Both the position numbers and the translations under genes were made by a program. Shown one piece after another: positions 8,178 through 16,500 of a DNA stretch of 64,000 nt. Each line of letters begins with the position of its first letter. The stretch's first letter is position 1. Below the pieces are notes generated by a model, which saw nothing but the letters and a program-made list of their open reading frames with translations, had not been told where the DNA came from and did no database searches. This DNA is from Mycobacterium sp. BK086 (lineage in GTDB: Bacteria; Actinomycetota; Actinomycetes; Mycobacteriales; Mycobacteriaceae): contig SNWL01000005.1 of NCBI GenBank assembly GCA_004362315.1, forward strand, positions 248,001-312,000. Reading direction: 5' to 3'.

Positions 8178-9404
8178 CTACTTCGCCGGTGGCAGCGGCG
8201 GGGCGTCGTCGGGTGCCAGCTGCGCGCCGATCCTACGGAACAAGGTGTCGGCCTCGTTGGCATAGTCGCCCTGTGCTTCGAACGCGTCCTGGGCGTAGGT
8301 GACGGCCACGGCGATGGCGATCTTGCGGCTGGGCAGGTAGGCCTCGATGGCGGCGTAGCCGGAGAACAGCGGGTTCTGCAGGAGCCAGTTCCCGGAGATC
8401 ACGATGCCCAATCCGTAGGTGTAGAAGTCGGTTTGGACCCCGCACGTGGTGCAGCCCGGCAGTGGCGTGGTCTTACCGCGCAACTGCGTCGAGATCATCT
8501 TCTGGTAGGAGTCACCCGACAGCAGGCGGCCCGAGCCGATCCCCTCGGCGGTCGCCGCCAGGTCGTAGATGTCGGTGGTCTGGATCGCGCCGTGGGTGAT
8601 GGTCCACGACGGATTCCAGAATGTGGACTCCTCGTAGAACGGTGCGCCTGTCGGGATGTGTAGGGCCTGGCGGCGTTCCGAGCTGAACGCGTGCAGCGCC
8701 GGTTCCGGAATGTCAGGAGTGAACGAGTTGGTCGTATTCGTCAGGCCGAGGGGCCCGAGTACCTTCTCGTTCAACAGCTTCGGCATGTCCTGGCCGGTGG
8801 CCTTCTCCAGGGCCAGGCCCAGCAGCACGTAGTTGGTGTGGGCGTAGTTCCAGTTCGTGCCTGGTGTGTAGAGCAATGGCTTGTCCAGCGCGTAACCGAG
8901 CAGCTGGTCGGTTGTCCACTGCCGGAACGGATCTCGGTAGAGCTCTGCGTTCATCGGTTCGTTGCCGATCACGTAGTCGACGTAGCCGGACGTCATCTGC
9001 GCGAGCTGGCCCAGAGTCACCCGGTCGGCGTTCGGCACGTCGGGCAGCCATCGGGAGAGCGTGTCGTCGAGGCTGACCTTCTTCTCGTCGACGAGTCGCA
9101 GCAGCAGGGTGGCCACGTATGAAATCGCCACCGCGCCGTTGCGGAAGTGCATCGCGGTGGTGGCGGGCACCCCGGTCATCGACTCGCCGTCGGCGCGGGT
9201 CAGCACCTCCTTGCCGTCGACGGTGACCCGGACCAGCGCCGAGCGCAGGTGCGCCTTGGCCATCGTGTCGCGCACGATCGTGGCGATCGCGTCGGCCTGC
9301 GCGGACGTGGTGGGTGCGGTCGCGGGCGTGGTCGGCGACCCGCACCCGGTCAGCACCATCACCGCGGCCAGCGTGACCGCGACGACGGACCGGACCGCGC
9401 CCAT
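8178..9404 (-). CDS. Beta-lactamase/esterase-fold lipoprotein lacking the catalytic serine
   Basis: A 408-residue exported lipoprotein: a signal peptide ends in the lipobox LTGC, with Cys21 lipidated. The rest has the class C beta-lactamase/DD-peptidase-like fold (LVDEKKVSLDDTLSRWLPDVPNADRVTLGQLAQMTSGYVDYV, NYVLLGLALEK). The active site is changed. Where family members have SxxK, this protein reads Ala91-Val-Ala-Ile94. The YxN motif is Tyr187-Ala-His189, and no HxG or KTG is seen near the C-terminus. It is therefore probably a binding or scaffold protein rather than a hydrolase. It lies 6 bases after the upstream amidotransferase gene. Confidence 0.85.
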   Translation of the reverse strand: MGAVRSVVAVTLAAVMVLTGCGSPTTPATAPTTSAQADAIATIVRDTMAKAHLRSALVRVTVDGKEVLTRADGESMTGVPATTAMHFRNGAVAISYVATLLLRLVDEKKVSLDDTLSRWLPDVPNADRVTLGQLAQMTSGYVDYVIGNEPMNAELYRDPFRQWTTDQLLGYALDKPLLYTPGTNWNYAHTNYVLLGLALEKATGQDMPKLLNEKVLGPLGLTNTTNSFTPDIPEPALHAFSSERRQALHIPTGAPFYEESTFWNPSWTITHGAIQTTDIYDLAATAEGIGSGRLLSGDSYQKMISTQLRGKTTPLPGCTTCGVQTDFYTYGLGIVISGNWLLQNPLFSGYAAIEAYLPSRKIAIAVAVTYAQDAFEAQGDYANEADTLFRRIGAQLAPDDAPPLPPAK

Positions 9405-9410
9405 GACGGG

Positions 9411-10124
9411 CTAGCCGGCGACCTTGTCGAGGAAGCCCCGAACCAGCAGGCGCAGCCGCCGGGCGGCGTCGTCGACGTGGGTGGTGGTGTCTGACCGCAG
9501 GTCGTCAGCACTCAGCCCGAGCTTGACGATGTCGCCACCGCCGCGGTTGCGATCGTCGTCGATCCACAGCTCGAGCAGCTTGTGGTCGAGTTCAGGGTGG
9601 AACTGCAGGCCCATCGCCCGGCCGAGGACGAAAGCCTGTGTGGCCCGGTCATTCTCGGCCACCACAGTGGCTCCCGGCGGGGCAGTGAATCGGTCGAAGT
9701 GCCACTGGAACCACGGCCCGTCGTCGGGCACCAGATCGGGGTCGGCACTGCGCACCCGATGCCAGCCGACCTCGGGATCAGTCGAGCGCGCCACCGAGCC
9801 GCCGAGCGCGGTGGCTACCAGCTGGCCGCCGAAGCACACCCCGAGCACACCGACGCCGTGCTCGACCGCACGCCGCACGACGTCGATCTCACCGGCCACC
9901 CACGGCAGTCGTTCGTCGTACACCGCCCACCGGGATCCCAGCGGCACGATCACGTCGTAGCGGGTCGGGTCGGGGAAGGTGACGTCGAGCACCGGGTCCG
10001 ACGCTCGGTCGGCGGGAACCACCTCGAATGTGTCGACGTCGAAACCGAGTTCGGTGAACGTCTCGCCGAGTAGCGCCTCAGGCGCGATCGGATCGTTGTA
10101 GATGAACAGGACCTGGCGGGGCAC
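9411..10124 (-). CDS. Class I glutamine amidotransferase-like protein
   Basis: A 237-residue free-standing class I (triad) GATase domain. Catalytic residues are visible: Cys97 in GVLGVCFGGQ, and His176 and Glu178 in LQFHPELD. Such domains release ammonia from glutamine or, in the GuaA/PuuD-like group, hydrolyse gamma-glutamyl compounds. No synthetase partner is encoded nearby, so the acceptor is unknown. The start is GTG 10124, giving MPRQVLFIYND, typical for the fold. It is 26 bases from the SDR gene upstream on the same strand. Confidence 0.85.
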   Translation of the reverse strand: MPRQVLFIYNDPIAPEALLGETFTELGFDVDTFEVVPADRASDPVLDVTFPDPTRYDVIVPLGSRWAVYDERLPWVAGEIDVVRRAVEHGVGVLGVCFGGQLVATALGGSVARSTDPEVGWHRVRSADPDLVPDDGPWFQWHFDRFTAPPGATVVAENDRATQAFVLGRAMGLQFHPELDHKLLELWIDDDRNRGGGDIVKLGLSADDLRSDTTTHVDDAARRLRLLVRGFLDKVAG

Positions 10125-10150
10125 CCGATCACGGTACGGCAGGAACGCCG

Positions 10151-10900
10151 CTATACGCAGTCCGAGGCGCCGTCGACCACCAGCACCGCGCCGTTGATAT
10201 AGCTGCTCTGCGCGGTGCACAGGAACGCGATGGCGGGGGCGACCTCGCCCACGGTGCCCATCCGCCCGGCGGGAATGTGCGCGATCTCGGTCGCCACGAT
10301 CTCCGGCACGGCATGCATCGGCGCGGTCATCGCGGTCTCGATGGTGCCCGGCGCGACGGCATTGATCCGGATTCCGTGCTTGGCCCACTTGACCGCCAGG
10401 TTGCGGGTGACATTGATGACACCGGATTTCGCCGCCCCGTAGCCGGGCACCATGGTGACCGCACGCAGCGCCGACATCGACGCCAGGTTCACCACGCTCG
10501 CGCCGCCGGTCGCGGACGACGCCTTGAGTGCGCGACGCAGCGCCACCGTGAGGCGGTAGGGCCCGGTGAGATTCAGCGCGACCGAGGCGGCGAACCCGTC
10601 GGGGGTGGACTCGTCGAGGCCGCCGGGGAAGTTGGCGCCGGCGTTGTTCACCAGGACGTCGAGCTCGGGGATGCTCTCGGCCAGGCTGTCAATGGATGCA
10701 CTGTCGGTGAGCACAAGTTGGCGGTAGGTCATCCCGGACAGGTCGGTGTCGTAGTCGGCGGCAGCGGGTTTGGTGCCGGTGACGATGACGTCGGCTCCCG
10801 CGTCGCGGAACAGCACGGCGACGGCATGCCCGATCCCGCTGGTCGCCCCGGTGACCAGAGCCCGGGTACCGGTGAAGTCGAAACTCAGCTGGGCGGTCAT
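10151..10900 (-). CDS. Short-chain dehydrogenase/reductase
   Basis: A 249-residue classical SDR. The cofactor motif is TGATSGIG at 17-24, NNAG is at 85-88, and the catalytic Ser/Tyr154/Lys158 lie in SMSALRAVTMVPGYGAAKSG. The C-terminal SYINGAVLVVDGASDCV ending is typical. It should oxidise or reduce an alcohol/ketone with NAD(P). The ATG at 10900 overlaps the stop of the MBL gene as ATGA, so the two are translationally coupled. It is probably part of one catabolic unit with the sulfotransferase and MBL genes. Confidence 0.92.
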   Translation of the reverse strand: MTAQLSFDFTGTRALVTGATSGIGHAVAVLFRDAGADVIVTGTKPAAADYDTDLSGMTYRQLVLTDSASIDSLAESIPELDVLVNNAGANFPGGLDESTPDGFAASVALNLTGPYRLTVALRRALKASSATGGASVVNLASMSALRAVTMVPGYGAAKSGVINVTRNLAVKWAKHGIRINAVAPGTIETAMTAPMHAVPEIVATEIAHIPAGRMGTVGEVAPAIAFLCTAQSSYINGAVLVVDGASDCV

Positions 10901-12138
10901 GTGTACCTTTCGATCTGCTTGGTCAGCCACGCGGTTTCCCAGAAGTTGACGCTGCCCGCGAGCAGGTGTTCGTGGGCGTGTTTGAGGACCGCTCGCGCCC
11001 CGGCATGCTCGGGGATCGCCTGGGTGACGAGCTCGGCGAGGTGGATGGCCTCCAGCGGGCGATCGCCGTCCAGATGGGCGCGGGCACGGTCGGTCAGGGC
11101 GTCGGCACCGGCCAGCTCCACCAGGTCGGCGCTGACGGCGTCGGGTCCGACCGGGTACAGCTCCGTGGTCGAGCGGTGGTGAAACCAGCCGGAGTAGTTC
11201 TCCCAGATCGCGCGCACATCCCAGGCGAGCTTGCCGTAGCCCTGGCCGACCTCGAGATGCTCGGGCAGCGTGATCTCGCGCATCAATGTCAGAACGTCCT
11301 TGCCCGCGTTCATCCCTGCGACGGTTTCGTCGTGCAGGTACTGGACGGCGTCGCGCAGCCTGGTCAGCTCGGCGTCGATCAGGTCGGCCCCGCGGATGGG
11401 GTCGAAGTGTCCGGTGAGCAGGGTCTCGGGCTGCAGGGCGCGGACCCGTTCGATGGTGTCGATGACCGCCAGTGCATCCCGGTAGCGGTCGCCGCGAATG
11501 GTGACCAGGTTCGGAATGTGTCCGACTATCGGCCCGAAGGTGTTGCTGCACAGGCATACTCGCTCGTCGGGCAGCCAGATCACCATGGAGTCGGTGGTTT
11601 CCCCGCCCGGGGTGGCGATCAGCTCGAAGCGGCGGTCGCCGACGGTCAGCTCGAGGCGTTCGTCGACGACGATGTCGGCGGTGGCGGCGCTCTGGGCGGG
11701 GAGCTTCTTGCCGAACCGGTCCTGGATGTGCTTGATGCCGTCGGCGAGGCGACCCGAGAAGGCGAAGGCGCTGCGGTTGGCGCGGTAGGGCAGTAGCCGC
11801 TCGTTGTCGTCGCGCCATTGCTCCCAATTGGCTTGCGCCACAACCTTGGTGTCCGGGTCGCGCAGAGTGTCCAGACCGCCGACATGGTCGTAATGGCCCT
11901 GGGTGATCAGGATGTAGCGCACCGGCGACGAGTCGACGGCGTCGAAGACGGCGCGGTGCACCGGGCCTTCGAATCCCATGCCGGTGTTGACGACGACGCG
12001 GCCCTCGGAGGTGGTGAGCAGGTAGGCGTTGGTCAGGCCCGGTGAGCACCAGATCCCCGGCGCGACTTCCTCGGCGTGTTCGGCCGAGGCCGGTGCCATG
12101 GCGTCGGCGCCGGGGCGGCTGCGGTAGATGGGTTGCAC
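10897..12138 (-). CDS. Alkylsulfatase-like metallo-beta-lactamase-fold hydrolase
   Basis: A 413-residue protein with an N-terminal MBL domain and an alkylsulfatase dimerisation-type C-terminal domain (ENYSGWFHHRST, the ALTDRARAHLDGDRPLEAIHLAE helix region, NFWETAWL). Family motifs are GHYDHVGGLD, GGETTDSMVIWLPD, the IPNLVTIRGDRYRD block and LLTGHFDPIRG. These resemble class III alkylsulfatases of the SdsA1 type. The first His of the HxHxDH motif is Gln80 (TQGHYDH), so metal binding may be altered. It is 9 bases from the sulfotransferase gene and coupled to the SDR gene. Hydrolysis of a sulfate ester is plausible; another ester is possible. Confidence 0.82.
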   Translation of the reverse strand: MQPIYRSRPGADAMAPASAEHAEEVAPGIWCSPGLTNAYLLTTSEGRVVVNTGMGFEGPVHRAVFDAVDSSPVRYILITQGHYDHVGGLDTLRDPDTKVVAQANWEQWRDDNERLLPYRANRSAFAFSGRLADGIKHIQDRFGKKLPAQSAATADIVVDERLELTVGDRRFELIATPGGETTDSMVIWLPDERVCLCSNTFGPIVGHIPNLVTIRGDRYRDALAVIDTIERVRALQPETLLTGHFDPIRGADLIDAELTRLRDAVQYLHDETVAGMNAGKDVLTLMREITLPEHLEVGQGYGKLAWDVRAIWENYSGWFHHRSTTELYPVGPDAVSADLVELAGADALTDRARAHLDGDRPLEAIHLAELVTQAIPEHAGARAVLKHAHEHLLAGSVNFWETAWLTKQIERYT

Positions 12139-12147
12139 GGTTGACCT

Positions 12148-13416
12148 CTAGATCTCGGGGCGGACGTCGAAACGGTCGAAGTAGAAGGCGAACCGGGAGC
12201 GCAACTCGTCCGGATCGACACCGAAGTGTTTCCTGATGTCGTAGGGGATGCGGCCCTTGGCGCCGCGACGATTGCTGTCGATATAGGCCTGGAATCGCCT
12301 GGCCACCTTGGGCGGAATGTCTACGCCCGCTTGCTCGTAGAACGAGGTGAGCACCGGCATCTCGTTGCCGTTCAGATGATGGAAGCCGATGTCGACACTG
12401 CGTTCGGCGGGCACGAGCTCCCGGTCCCGCACACACGCGCTCAGTAACCGGTGGATCCGGTCGCTCCAGTAGTCGACCAGCCAGTCCGGGTCGATGCTGC
12501 TGCGGCGCAACCGATCCGAGTACGCCATCATCGTGATCGCGGATTGGATCACGGCGACGGGGTCGCGGTGGGTGAACGCGACGGTGGCGTCGGGGAATGT
12601 CGTCATCAGCGGGCCGAGCTGTTCGGCGTGCTGCGGCGACTTCAGCACCCAGGTCCGCGGGCCCCGCAGGAACGTCAGCGCCTGCAGCACCGTCTTCAGG
12701 TAGCCGTAGTGGCGGGTCTGGTCCAGCCCGAGGTAGTAGTCGCGCCAGCCGGGTACGCGGGCATGCCATTCGAGGACGTAGCCGGCCATGTCGAGGTCCA
12801 GCAGTTCGACCTCTTCTTCGATGGCCTCGGGGAAGCGGTCGTGCATCGCGGCCACGTACGGCGTGCTGGCCATCAGCGCCTCGTGCTCGGCTTTGACGCG
12901 GGCATAGCGGGGATCCACCCCGAAGACGTCTGGCCCCTGCCCGAGCGCCGGGATCGGATCCTCGCTCTCCCAGTACGGCAGGGCGCGCCGGCGTGGGTCC
13001 TCGGCGATCAGGTTCACCAGATGGGTGGTCCCTGAGCGGGGCATGCCGACCACGATCAGCGGCCGCTCGATCGGGATCGAGGCGATCTCGGGGTAGCGCT
13101 TGAGCAGGTCGACGAGGGACAGCCGGTTGCGGACCTTGCGAACCACTCTGGCGCGCAAGGAGCTTCGAATCAGCTGGCGCAGCCCGGTGTCGGCTTCGAT
13201 GGCCGCCACGTGGGCCGCCAGCCGGTCGGCGAATCCGTCGTCGTCGGCCAGGTCGTCGGCGCCGGCCTCTTCCACGGCTTCGGCGAGCATGGCGTCGAGG
13301 TCGAAGGTGACCTCGCGGGACTCGGTGTAGTCGAGGATCTGCCGCTGGGTGTCGGTCAGCACCGGGTCGGTCAGGTCGTCGAGGTTCAGCGTCTCCATTG
13401 ATGACTGCGTCGTCAT
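12148..13416 (-). CDS. Sulfotransferase family protein (PAPS-dependent type)
   Basis: A 422-residue mycobacterial-type sulfotransferase-like protein. The 5'-phosphosulfate-binding loop is GMPRSGTTHLVNLI at 124-137. Downstream is VLKSPQHAEQLGPLMTTFPDATVAFTHRDPVAVIQS, the 3'-phosphate-binding region. The first 110 residues are helical and acidic. The family transfers sulfate from PAPS to hydroxyls, though many mycobacterial members lie in lipid or steroid catabolic clusters with unknown substrates. Start ATG 13416 has AGGA 8 bases upstream. It is the first gene of the minus-strand run, divergent from an IclR regulator. Confidence 0.88.
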   Translation of the reverse strand: MTTQSSMETLNLDDLTDPVLTDTQRQILDYTESREVTFDLDAMLAEAVEEAGADDLADDDGFADRLAAHVAAIEADTGLRQLIRSSLRARVVRKVRNRLSLVDLLKRYPEIASIPIERPLIVVGMPRSGTTHLVNLIAEDPRRRALPYWESEDPIPALGQGPDVFGVDPRYARVKAEHEALMASTPYVAAMHDRFPEAIEEEVELLDLDMAGYVLEWHARVPGWRDYYLGLDQTRHYGYLKTVLQALTFLRGPRTWVLKSPQHAEQLGPLMTTFPDATVAFTHRDPVAVIQSAITMMAYSDRLRRSSIDPDWLVDYWSDRIHRLLSACVRDRELVPAERSVDIGFHHLNGNEMPVLTSFYEQAGVDIPPKVARRFQAYIDSNRRGAKGRIPYDIRKHFGVDPDELRSRFAFYFDRFDVRPEI

Positions 13417-13428
13417 GACTTGTTCCTG

Positions 13429-13440
13429 TCGAATATTCGA
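13429..13440. promoter_or_regulatory. Perfect 12-bp palindrome between sulfotransferase and iclR genes
   Basis: TCGAATATTCGA reads the same on both strands. It lies 12 bases before the sulfotransferase start and 16 bases before the iclR start. A TACCGT -10-like hexamer for iclR begins two bases later, at 13443. A bound regulator would cover both promoters. This is a likely operator for the adjacent IclR protein, by position only. Confidence 0.5.
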
Positions 13441-13456
13441 CGTACCGTTCGGCAAT

Positions 13457-14356
13457 ATGACGCTCAACGTAGACCCAGCCAAGATGGCGGGTCAAGCGTC
13501 CTCACCGCCCACCGGACGGGTGATCGCCGTGATGGAAATGCTCGGCGCCGACCCCGCCCGGCAGTTCTCACTGGCCGAGATCTCCCGCACGCTCGACATC
13601 AGCCGGGCCACCGGTCACGCCATCCTGGCCACGCTCGTCGCCCATGAATGGGTGACCCGCGATCCGCGCTCGGCCCGCTATGCATGGGGGCCCGCCATCG
13701 CCAGCCTGGCCAAACCTGCCGACCTCTTCCGCGGCGAGCTGGAGGAGTTGGCCGCGGCTACCGGCACGCAGGTCTATCTGGCCCGCCGCGAGGCCAACAG
13801 TCTGGTGATCATCGACGTCGCGGGCGAGAGCCTGACCGCGCCGCGGATCGGTCGGGGGACCAAGACCCCGTTCGTCGCGCCATTCGGCCGCGACTACGTG
13901 GCGTGGTCCTCCGCGGAAGCCCAACAGGCGTGGCTCGAGGCGATCGGCCAGCCCAGCGGTGCCCTGCGCAAGCGAATCTCGGCCGTGCTCAACGAAACCC
14001 GCGAACGCGGCTTCGTGGTGGAGCGGCTCACCCGGGAGTATCTGCGGGTGTATTCGGCGCTACAGGCGCTGTCCGGTGACGGCGAGGTGGACGCGATCAC
14101 CGCGCAGCTCGCGAAAGCGTTCGCCGATCTCAGCGTGATCGACGTGCTGCCAGGCGAATTGGGCGAGGGCGCGACCCACAGCATCGCCACGGTGTCGGCA
14201 CCGATCGCCAATGCCGAGGGTGTGGTGACGATGTCGGTCACCGCCGCGCCGTTCGCCACCGTGGATTCGCGGGAGATCACCCGGCTCGGCGAGCGGGTTC
14301 GGCTGGCGGCCATCGCAATCGGCGAGCGGCTGAACCGCTACGGCGATCAGGCCTGA
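13457..14356 (+). CDS. IclR family transcriptional regulator
   Basis: A 299-residue protein with an N-terminal winged helix-turn-helix (FSLAEISRTLDISRATGHAILATL, about 37-60) and a C-terminal IclR effector domain (YLARREANSLVIID, a TKTPFVAPFGRDYVAWS pocket region, RERGFVVERLTREYLRV). IclR proteins sense small aromatic or carboxylic metabolites. Divergent transcription from the sulfotransferase-MBL-SDR genes, with a palindrome between, suggests it controls that cluster and itself. The start is ATG 13457; ATG 13484 is an alternative, and neither has a clear Shine-Dalgarno. TACCGT 8 bases before 13457 fits near-leaderless transcription. Confidence 0.88.
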   Translation: MTLNVDPAKMAGQASSPPTGRVIAVMEMLGADPARQFSLAEISRTLDISRATGHAILATLVAHEWVTRDPRSARYAWGPAIASLAKPADLFRGELEELAAATGTQVYLARREANSLVIIDVAGESLTAPRIGRGTKTPFVAPFGRDYVAWSSAEAQQAWLEAIGQPSGALRKRISAVLNETRERGFVVERLTREYLRVYSALQALSGDGEVDAITAQLAKAFADLSVIDVLPGELGEGATHSIATVSAPIANAEGVVTMSVTAAPFATVDSREITRLGERVRLAAIAIGERLNRYGDQA

Positions 14357-14757
14357 CCCCACCCGTCCTCGCGCCAGGCCACCCAGTCGATCTCGACGAG
14401 GGCACCGACGGCCAGTCCCGTTGTACCGACGCAGGTCCGGCTGGGCAGCCGGTCGGGAAACCACGGCGCGTAGGCGCCGTTGAACGCCGCGTAGTCGGTC
14501 CAGTCGGTCAGAAACGCCCGCACCGACACCACGTCGCCGATGCCACCTCCGCACAGCTCGGTGACCCGCAACAGATTCGCCAGCACCTGATCGGTCTGGG
14601 TGGCCACGTCGTCACCGACCACCGCGCCGGTCGGGTCGGTCGGCATCTGCCCGGTGACGTAGAGGGTCTGGCCTGCCGCGGTCGCGTGCGAGAACGGCGC
14701 CACCGCGGGCGGTACGCCGTCGGCCGGCGTGAACGTGAACGCCTGAATACCACTCAT
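14347..14757 (-). CDS. RidA/YjgF family protein
   Basis: A 136-residue member of the RidA (YjgF/YER057c/UK114) family. Motifs are FSHATAAGQTLYVTGQMPTDPTG near the N-terminus and VSVRAFLTDWTDYAAFNGAYAPWF. The C-terminal block is PSRTCVGTTGLAVGALVEIDWVAW, where Arg and Glu form the active pocket. RidA deaminates reactive enamine/imine intermediates; paralogues with catabolic genes often process specific amines. It is coupled by an ATGA overlap to the upstream acetamidase/formamidase gene. Its 3' end overlaps the convergent iclR gene by 10 bases. Confidence 0.92.
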   Translation of the reverse strand: MSGIQAFTFTPADGVPPAVAPFSHATAAGQTLYVTGQMPTDPTGAVVGDDVATQTDQVLANLLRVTELCGGGIGDVVSVRAFLTDWTDYAAFNGAYAPWFPDRLPSRTCVGTTGLAVGALVEIDWVAWREDGWGQA

Positions 14758-15788
14758 GCAGCGGGATTCTGCCAGCGCGGGAAGCAGCGTTTGTCGATTC
14801 GGCCGTGCACGCCCTGCCGCTGATCGACCACCTGGGTGACCGTGAAGTCCACCGCCACCGACATGAACGAGTACGCGTCGGCGCGGGAAAGCCCGAAGTG
14901 GTTCTGCAGGAGCTGAAGGGTGCGCAGGGTCGCGCACTTCATCGCGGCGTCCAGGCTGTCCCCGAAGCCGTGCACCAACAGCTCGGTCGCGGTCTCCAGC
15001 ACCGGAACGATGAAGGGAAGGTCGCGGCGAATAGTCAAGCGCAGCAGGCCATTCAACGACGATTCCAGCGCGGTGCCGCTGACCTCGCCGTCGCCCTGAG
15101 ATACGTGCGGATCGCCGATCGACAGCTTTGCGCCGGGCACCTGGACGGGGTAGTACATCCGGCCGCCGGCACCGATGCGCCAGTTGTCGACATTGCCGCC
15201 GTGATCGCCCGGCGGGACCGACGAAACGCGCACCGGCTCGGCCGGCGCGACGCCCATCGTGCCGAAATGCGGGCGCAGCGGCACCACGACGCCGGGCAGC
15301 GCCGGTTCGCGGCTGGCGGCATCGGGGGTGACGATCGTGCCGGGCTCGTTGGCCAGCGGGGTTGCGGTCCAGTCGTAGCCGAACAGCGCGCGTCCCAGCA
15401 GCGCGTCGACGTCCAGCTCGTAGACGGTGACCCGCTCGACGGGAATCTCGTTGTAGAGGTAGCCCCAGTGCCCCGCGAGGTTGGACCCGTAGGGCAGCCG
15501 CGGAGTCGCTTCCAGGATGTCGACCTGGAGCACGTCACCCGGTCGTGCCCCGGCCACCGCGATCGGCCCGGTGAGAATGTGCGGTCCGGGCCCGCGCTCG
15601 TCGACCTCGGCGAACACCTGCGCGATGCGCTCGTCCATCAACAGGTCGGGAGCGTCGCCCGCGTGATGGGTGAGCGTCTCGATCGCCACCAGATCGCCGG
15701 ATTCGACGGTCAGGGCGGGCGCCTGCCGCGGGTCGAAATACCCCCAGTGCACGGTCTGCGCCGTCGCCGGAAGGTGGTGCACTGTCAT
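14754..15788 (-). CDS. Acetamidase/formamidase family amidohydrolase
   Basis: A 344-residue FmdA/AmdA-family protein, predicted to hydrolyse short-chain amides to ammonia and a carboxylate. Recognisable blocks are VHWGYFDPRQAPALTVESGD, THHAGDAPDL, GPIAVAGARPGDVLQVDI, HGGNVDNW, GDPHVSQGDGEVSGTALE and LSRADAYSFMSVAVDFTVTQVVD. It is shorter than the roughly 400-residue mycobacterial acetamidase AmdA, so it is a divergent paralogue. It overlaps ridA by 4 bases. A two-component system lies 46 bases upstream on the same strand and could be in the same transcript. A carboxylate product would fit the Tct transporter next door (inference). Confidence 0.9.
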   Translation of the reverse strand: MTVHHLPATAQTVHWGYFDPRQAPALTVESGDLVAIETLTHHAGDAPDLLMDERIAQVFAEVDERGPGPHILTGPIAVAGARPGDVLQVDILEATPRLPYGSNLAGHWGYLYNEIPVERVTVYELDVDALLGRALFGYDWTATPLANEPGTIVTPDAASREPALPGVVVPLRPHFGTMGVAPAEPVRVSSVPPGDHGGNVDNWRIGAGGRMYYPVQVPGAKLSIGDPHVSQGDGEVSGTALESSLNGLLRLTIRRDLPFIVPVLETATELLVHGFGDSLDAAMKCATLRTLQLLQNHFGLSRADAYSFMSVAVDFTVTQVVDQRQGVHGRIDKRCFPRWQNPAA

Positions 15789-15834
15789 AAGCGTCAGATC
15801 ATGCCAGCGGGTCCCGCATGGCGCGCGGCGAGAA

Positions 15835-16500
15835 TTACACCGCGTGGTAGCGGCGTTCGGGACGTCCCGCCCCGTACTGCAGTCGCAGGCCGACAGCGCC
15901 GATGCTGAGGAAGTGCTCGAGGTAGCGGCGGGCGCTGACCCTGGAGATGCCGACCAGTTCAGCGCATTCGGCCGCCGACACCTCGCCGGCCCCGCGCACC
16001 GCGCTGAGCACCAAGGCGCCGGTTTCCTCGCCGAGGCCCTTGGGCATGGGCGCATGCCCACCGGTGGCGGCCGGCCGCCCGAAGAGGTTGTCGACGAAGC
16101 TCTGGTCGATTCCCGCGGTGGAGCCCAGTGCGTCCGCCCGGGCCGCGAACGCTTCCAATTTGGTTCGCAGCTGGTCGAATTCGAACGGTTTGATCAGATA
16201 GTCGGCGGCGCCGCCGTCCAGCGCGCCGCTCACGGTGTCCAATTCCCGTGCGGCGGTGATCATGATGACGCCGACCGCGTCACCCTCGGCGCGCAGCCGC
16301 TGCAACACCTGCAGGCCCGTCATGTCGGGAAGGTAGACGTCCAACAGGATCAGATCCGGGCGCAGCTCATGTGCGGCGTCGAGTGCGGCGGCGCCGGTGT
16401 GAGCGACGTCGACAGTGTGGAAGCCGTCGATACGGTCGACGAAGCGCTGATGGATCTGCGCGACCATGAAATCGTCGTCGACGACCAGCACTTCACGCAT
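15835..16500 (-). CDS. CitB/DctR-type response regulator
   Basis: A 221-residue regulator. The receiver domain (1 to about 118) has acidic pocket VVDDD, phospho-acceptor Asp54 in ILLDVYLPD, the ITAAR Thr and Lys104 in YLIKPF. The C-terminal helix-turn-helix (AECAELVGISRVSARRYLEHFLSIG) is of the CitB/DcuR kind. Its partner is the kinase encoded just upstream, with an 8-base gene overlap. It probably activates the tctCBA-usp genes that diverge beyond the kinase gene, and perhaps acetamidase/ridA downstream. Confidence 0.93.
   Translation of the reverse strand: MREVLVVDDDFMVAQIHQRFVDRIDGFHTVDVAHTGAAALDAAHELRPDLILLDVYLPDMTGLQVLQRLRAEGDAVGVIMITAARELDTVSGALDGGAADYLIKPFEFDQLRTKLEAFAARADALGSTAGIDQSFVDNLFGRPAATGGHAPMPKGLGEETGALVLSAVRGAGEVSAAECAELVGISRVSARRYLEHFLSIGAVGLRLQYGAGRPERRYHAV

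Noticed and set aside
10151-13495. Open frame of 1114 codons on the minus strand
   Set aside because: Its 3' part is the SDR gene. The rest is Arg/Pro-rich reading through the MBL and sulfotransferase genes, which have clear family motifs in other frames.
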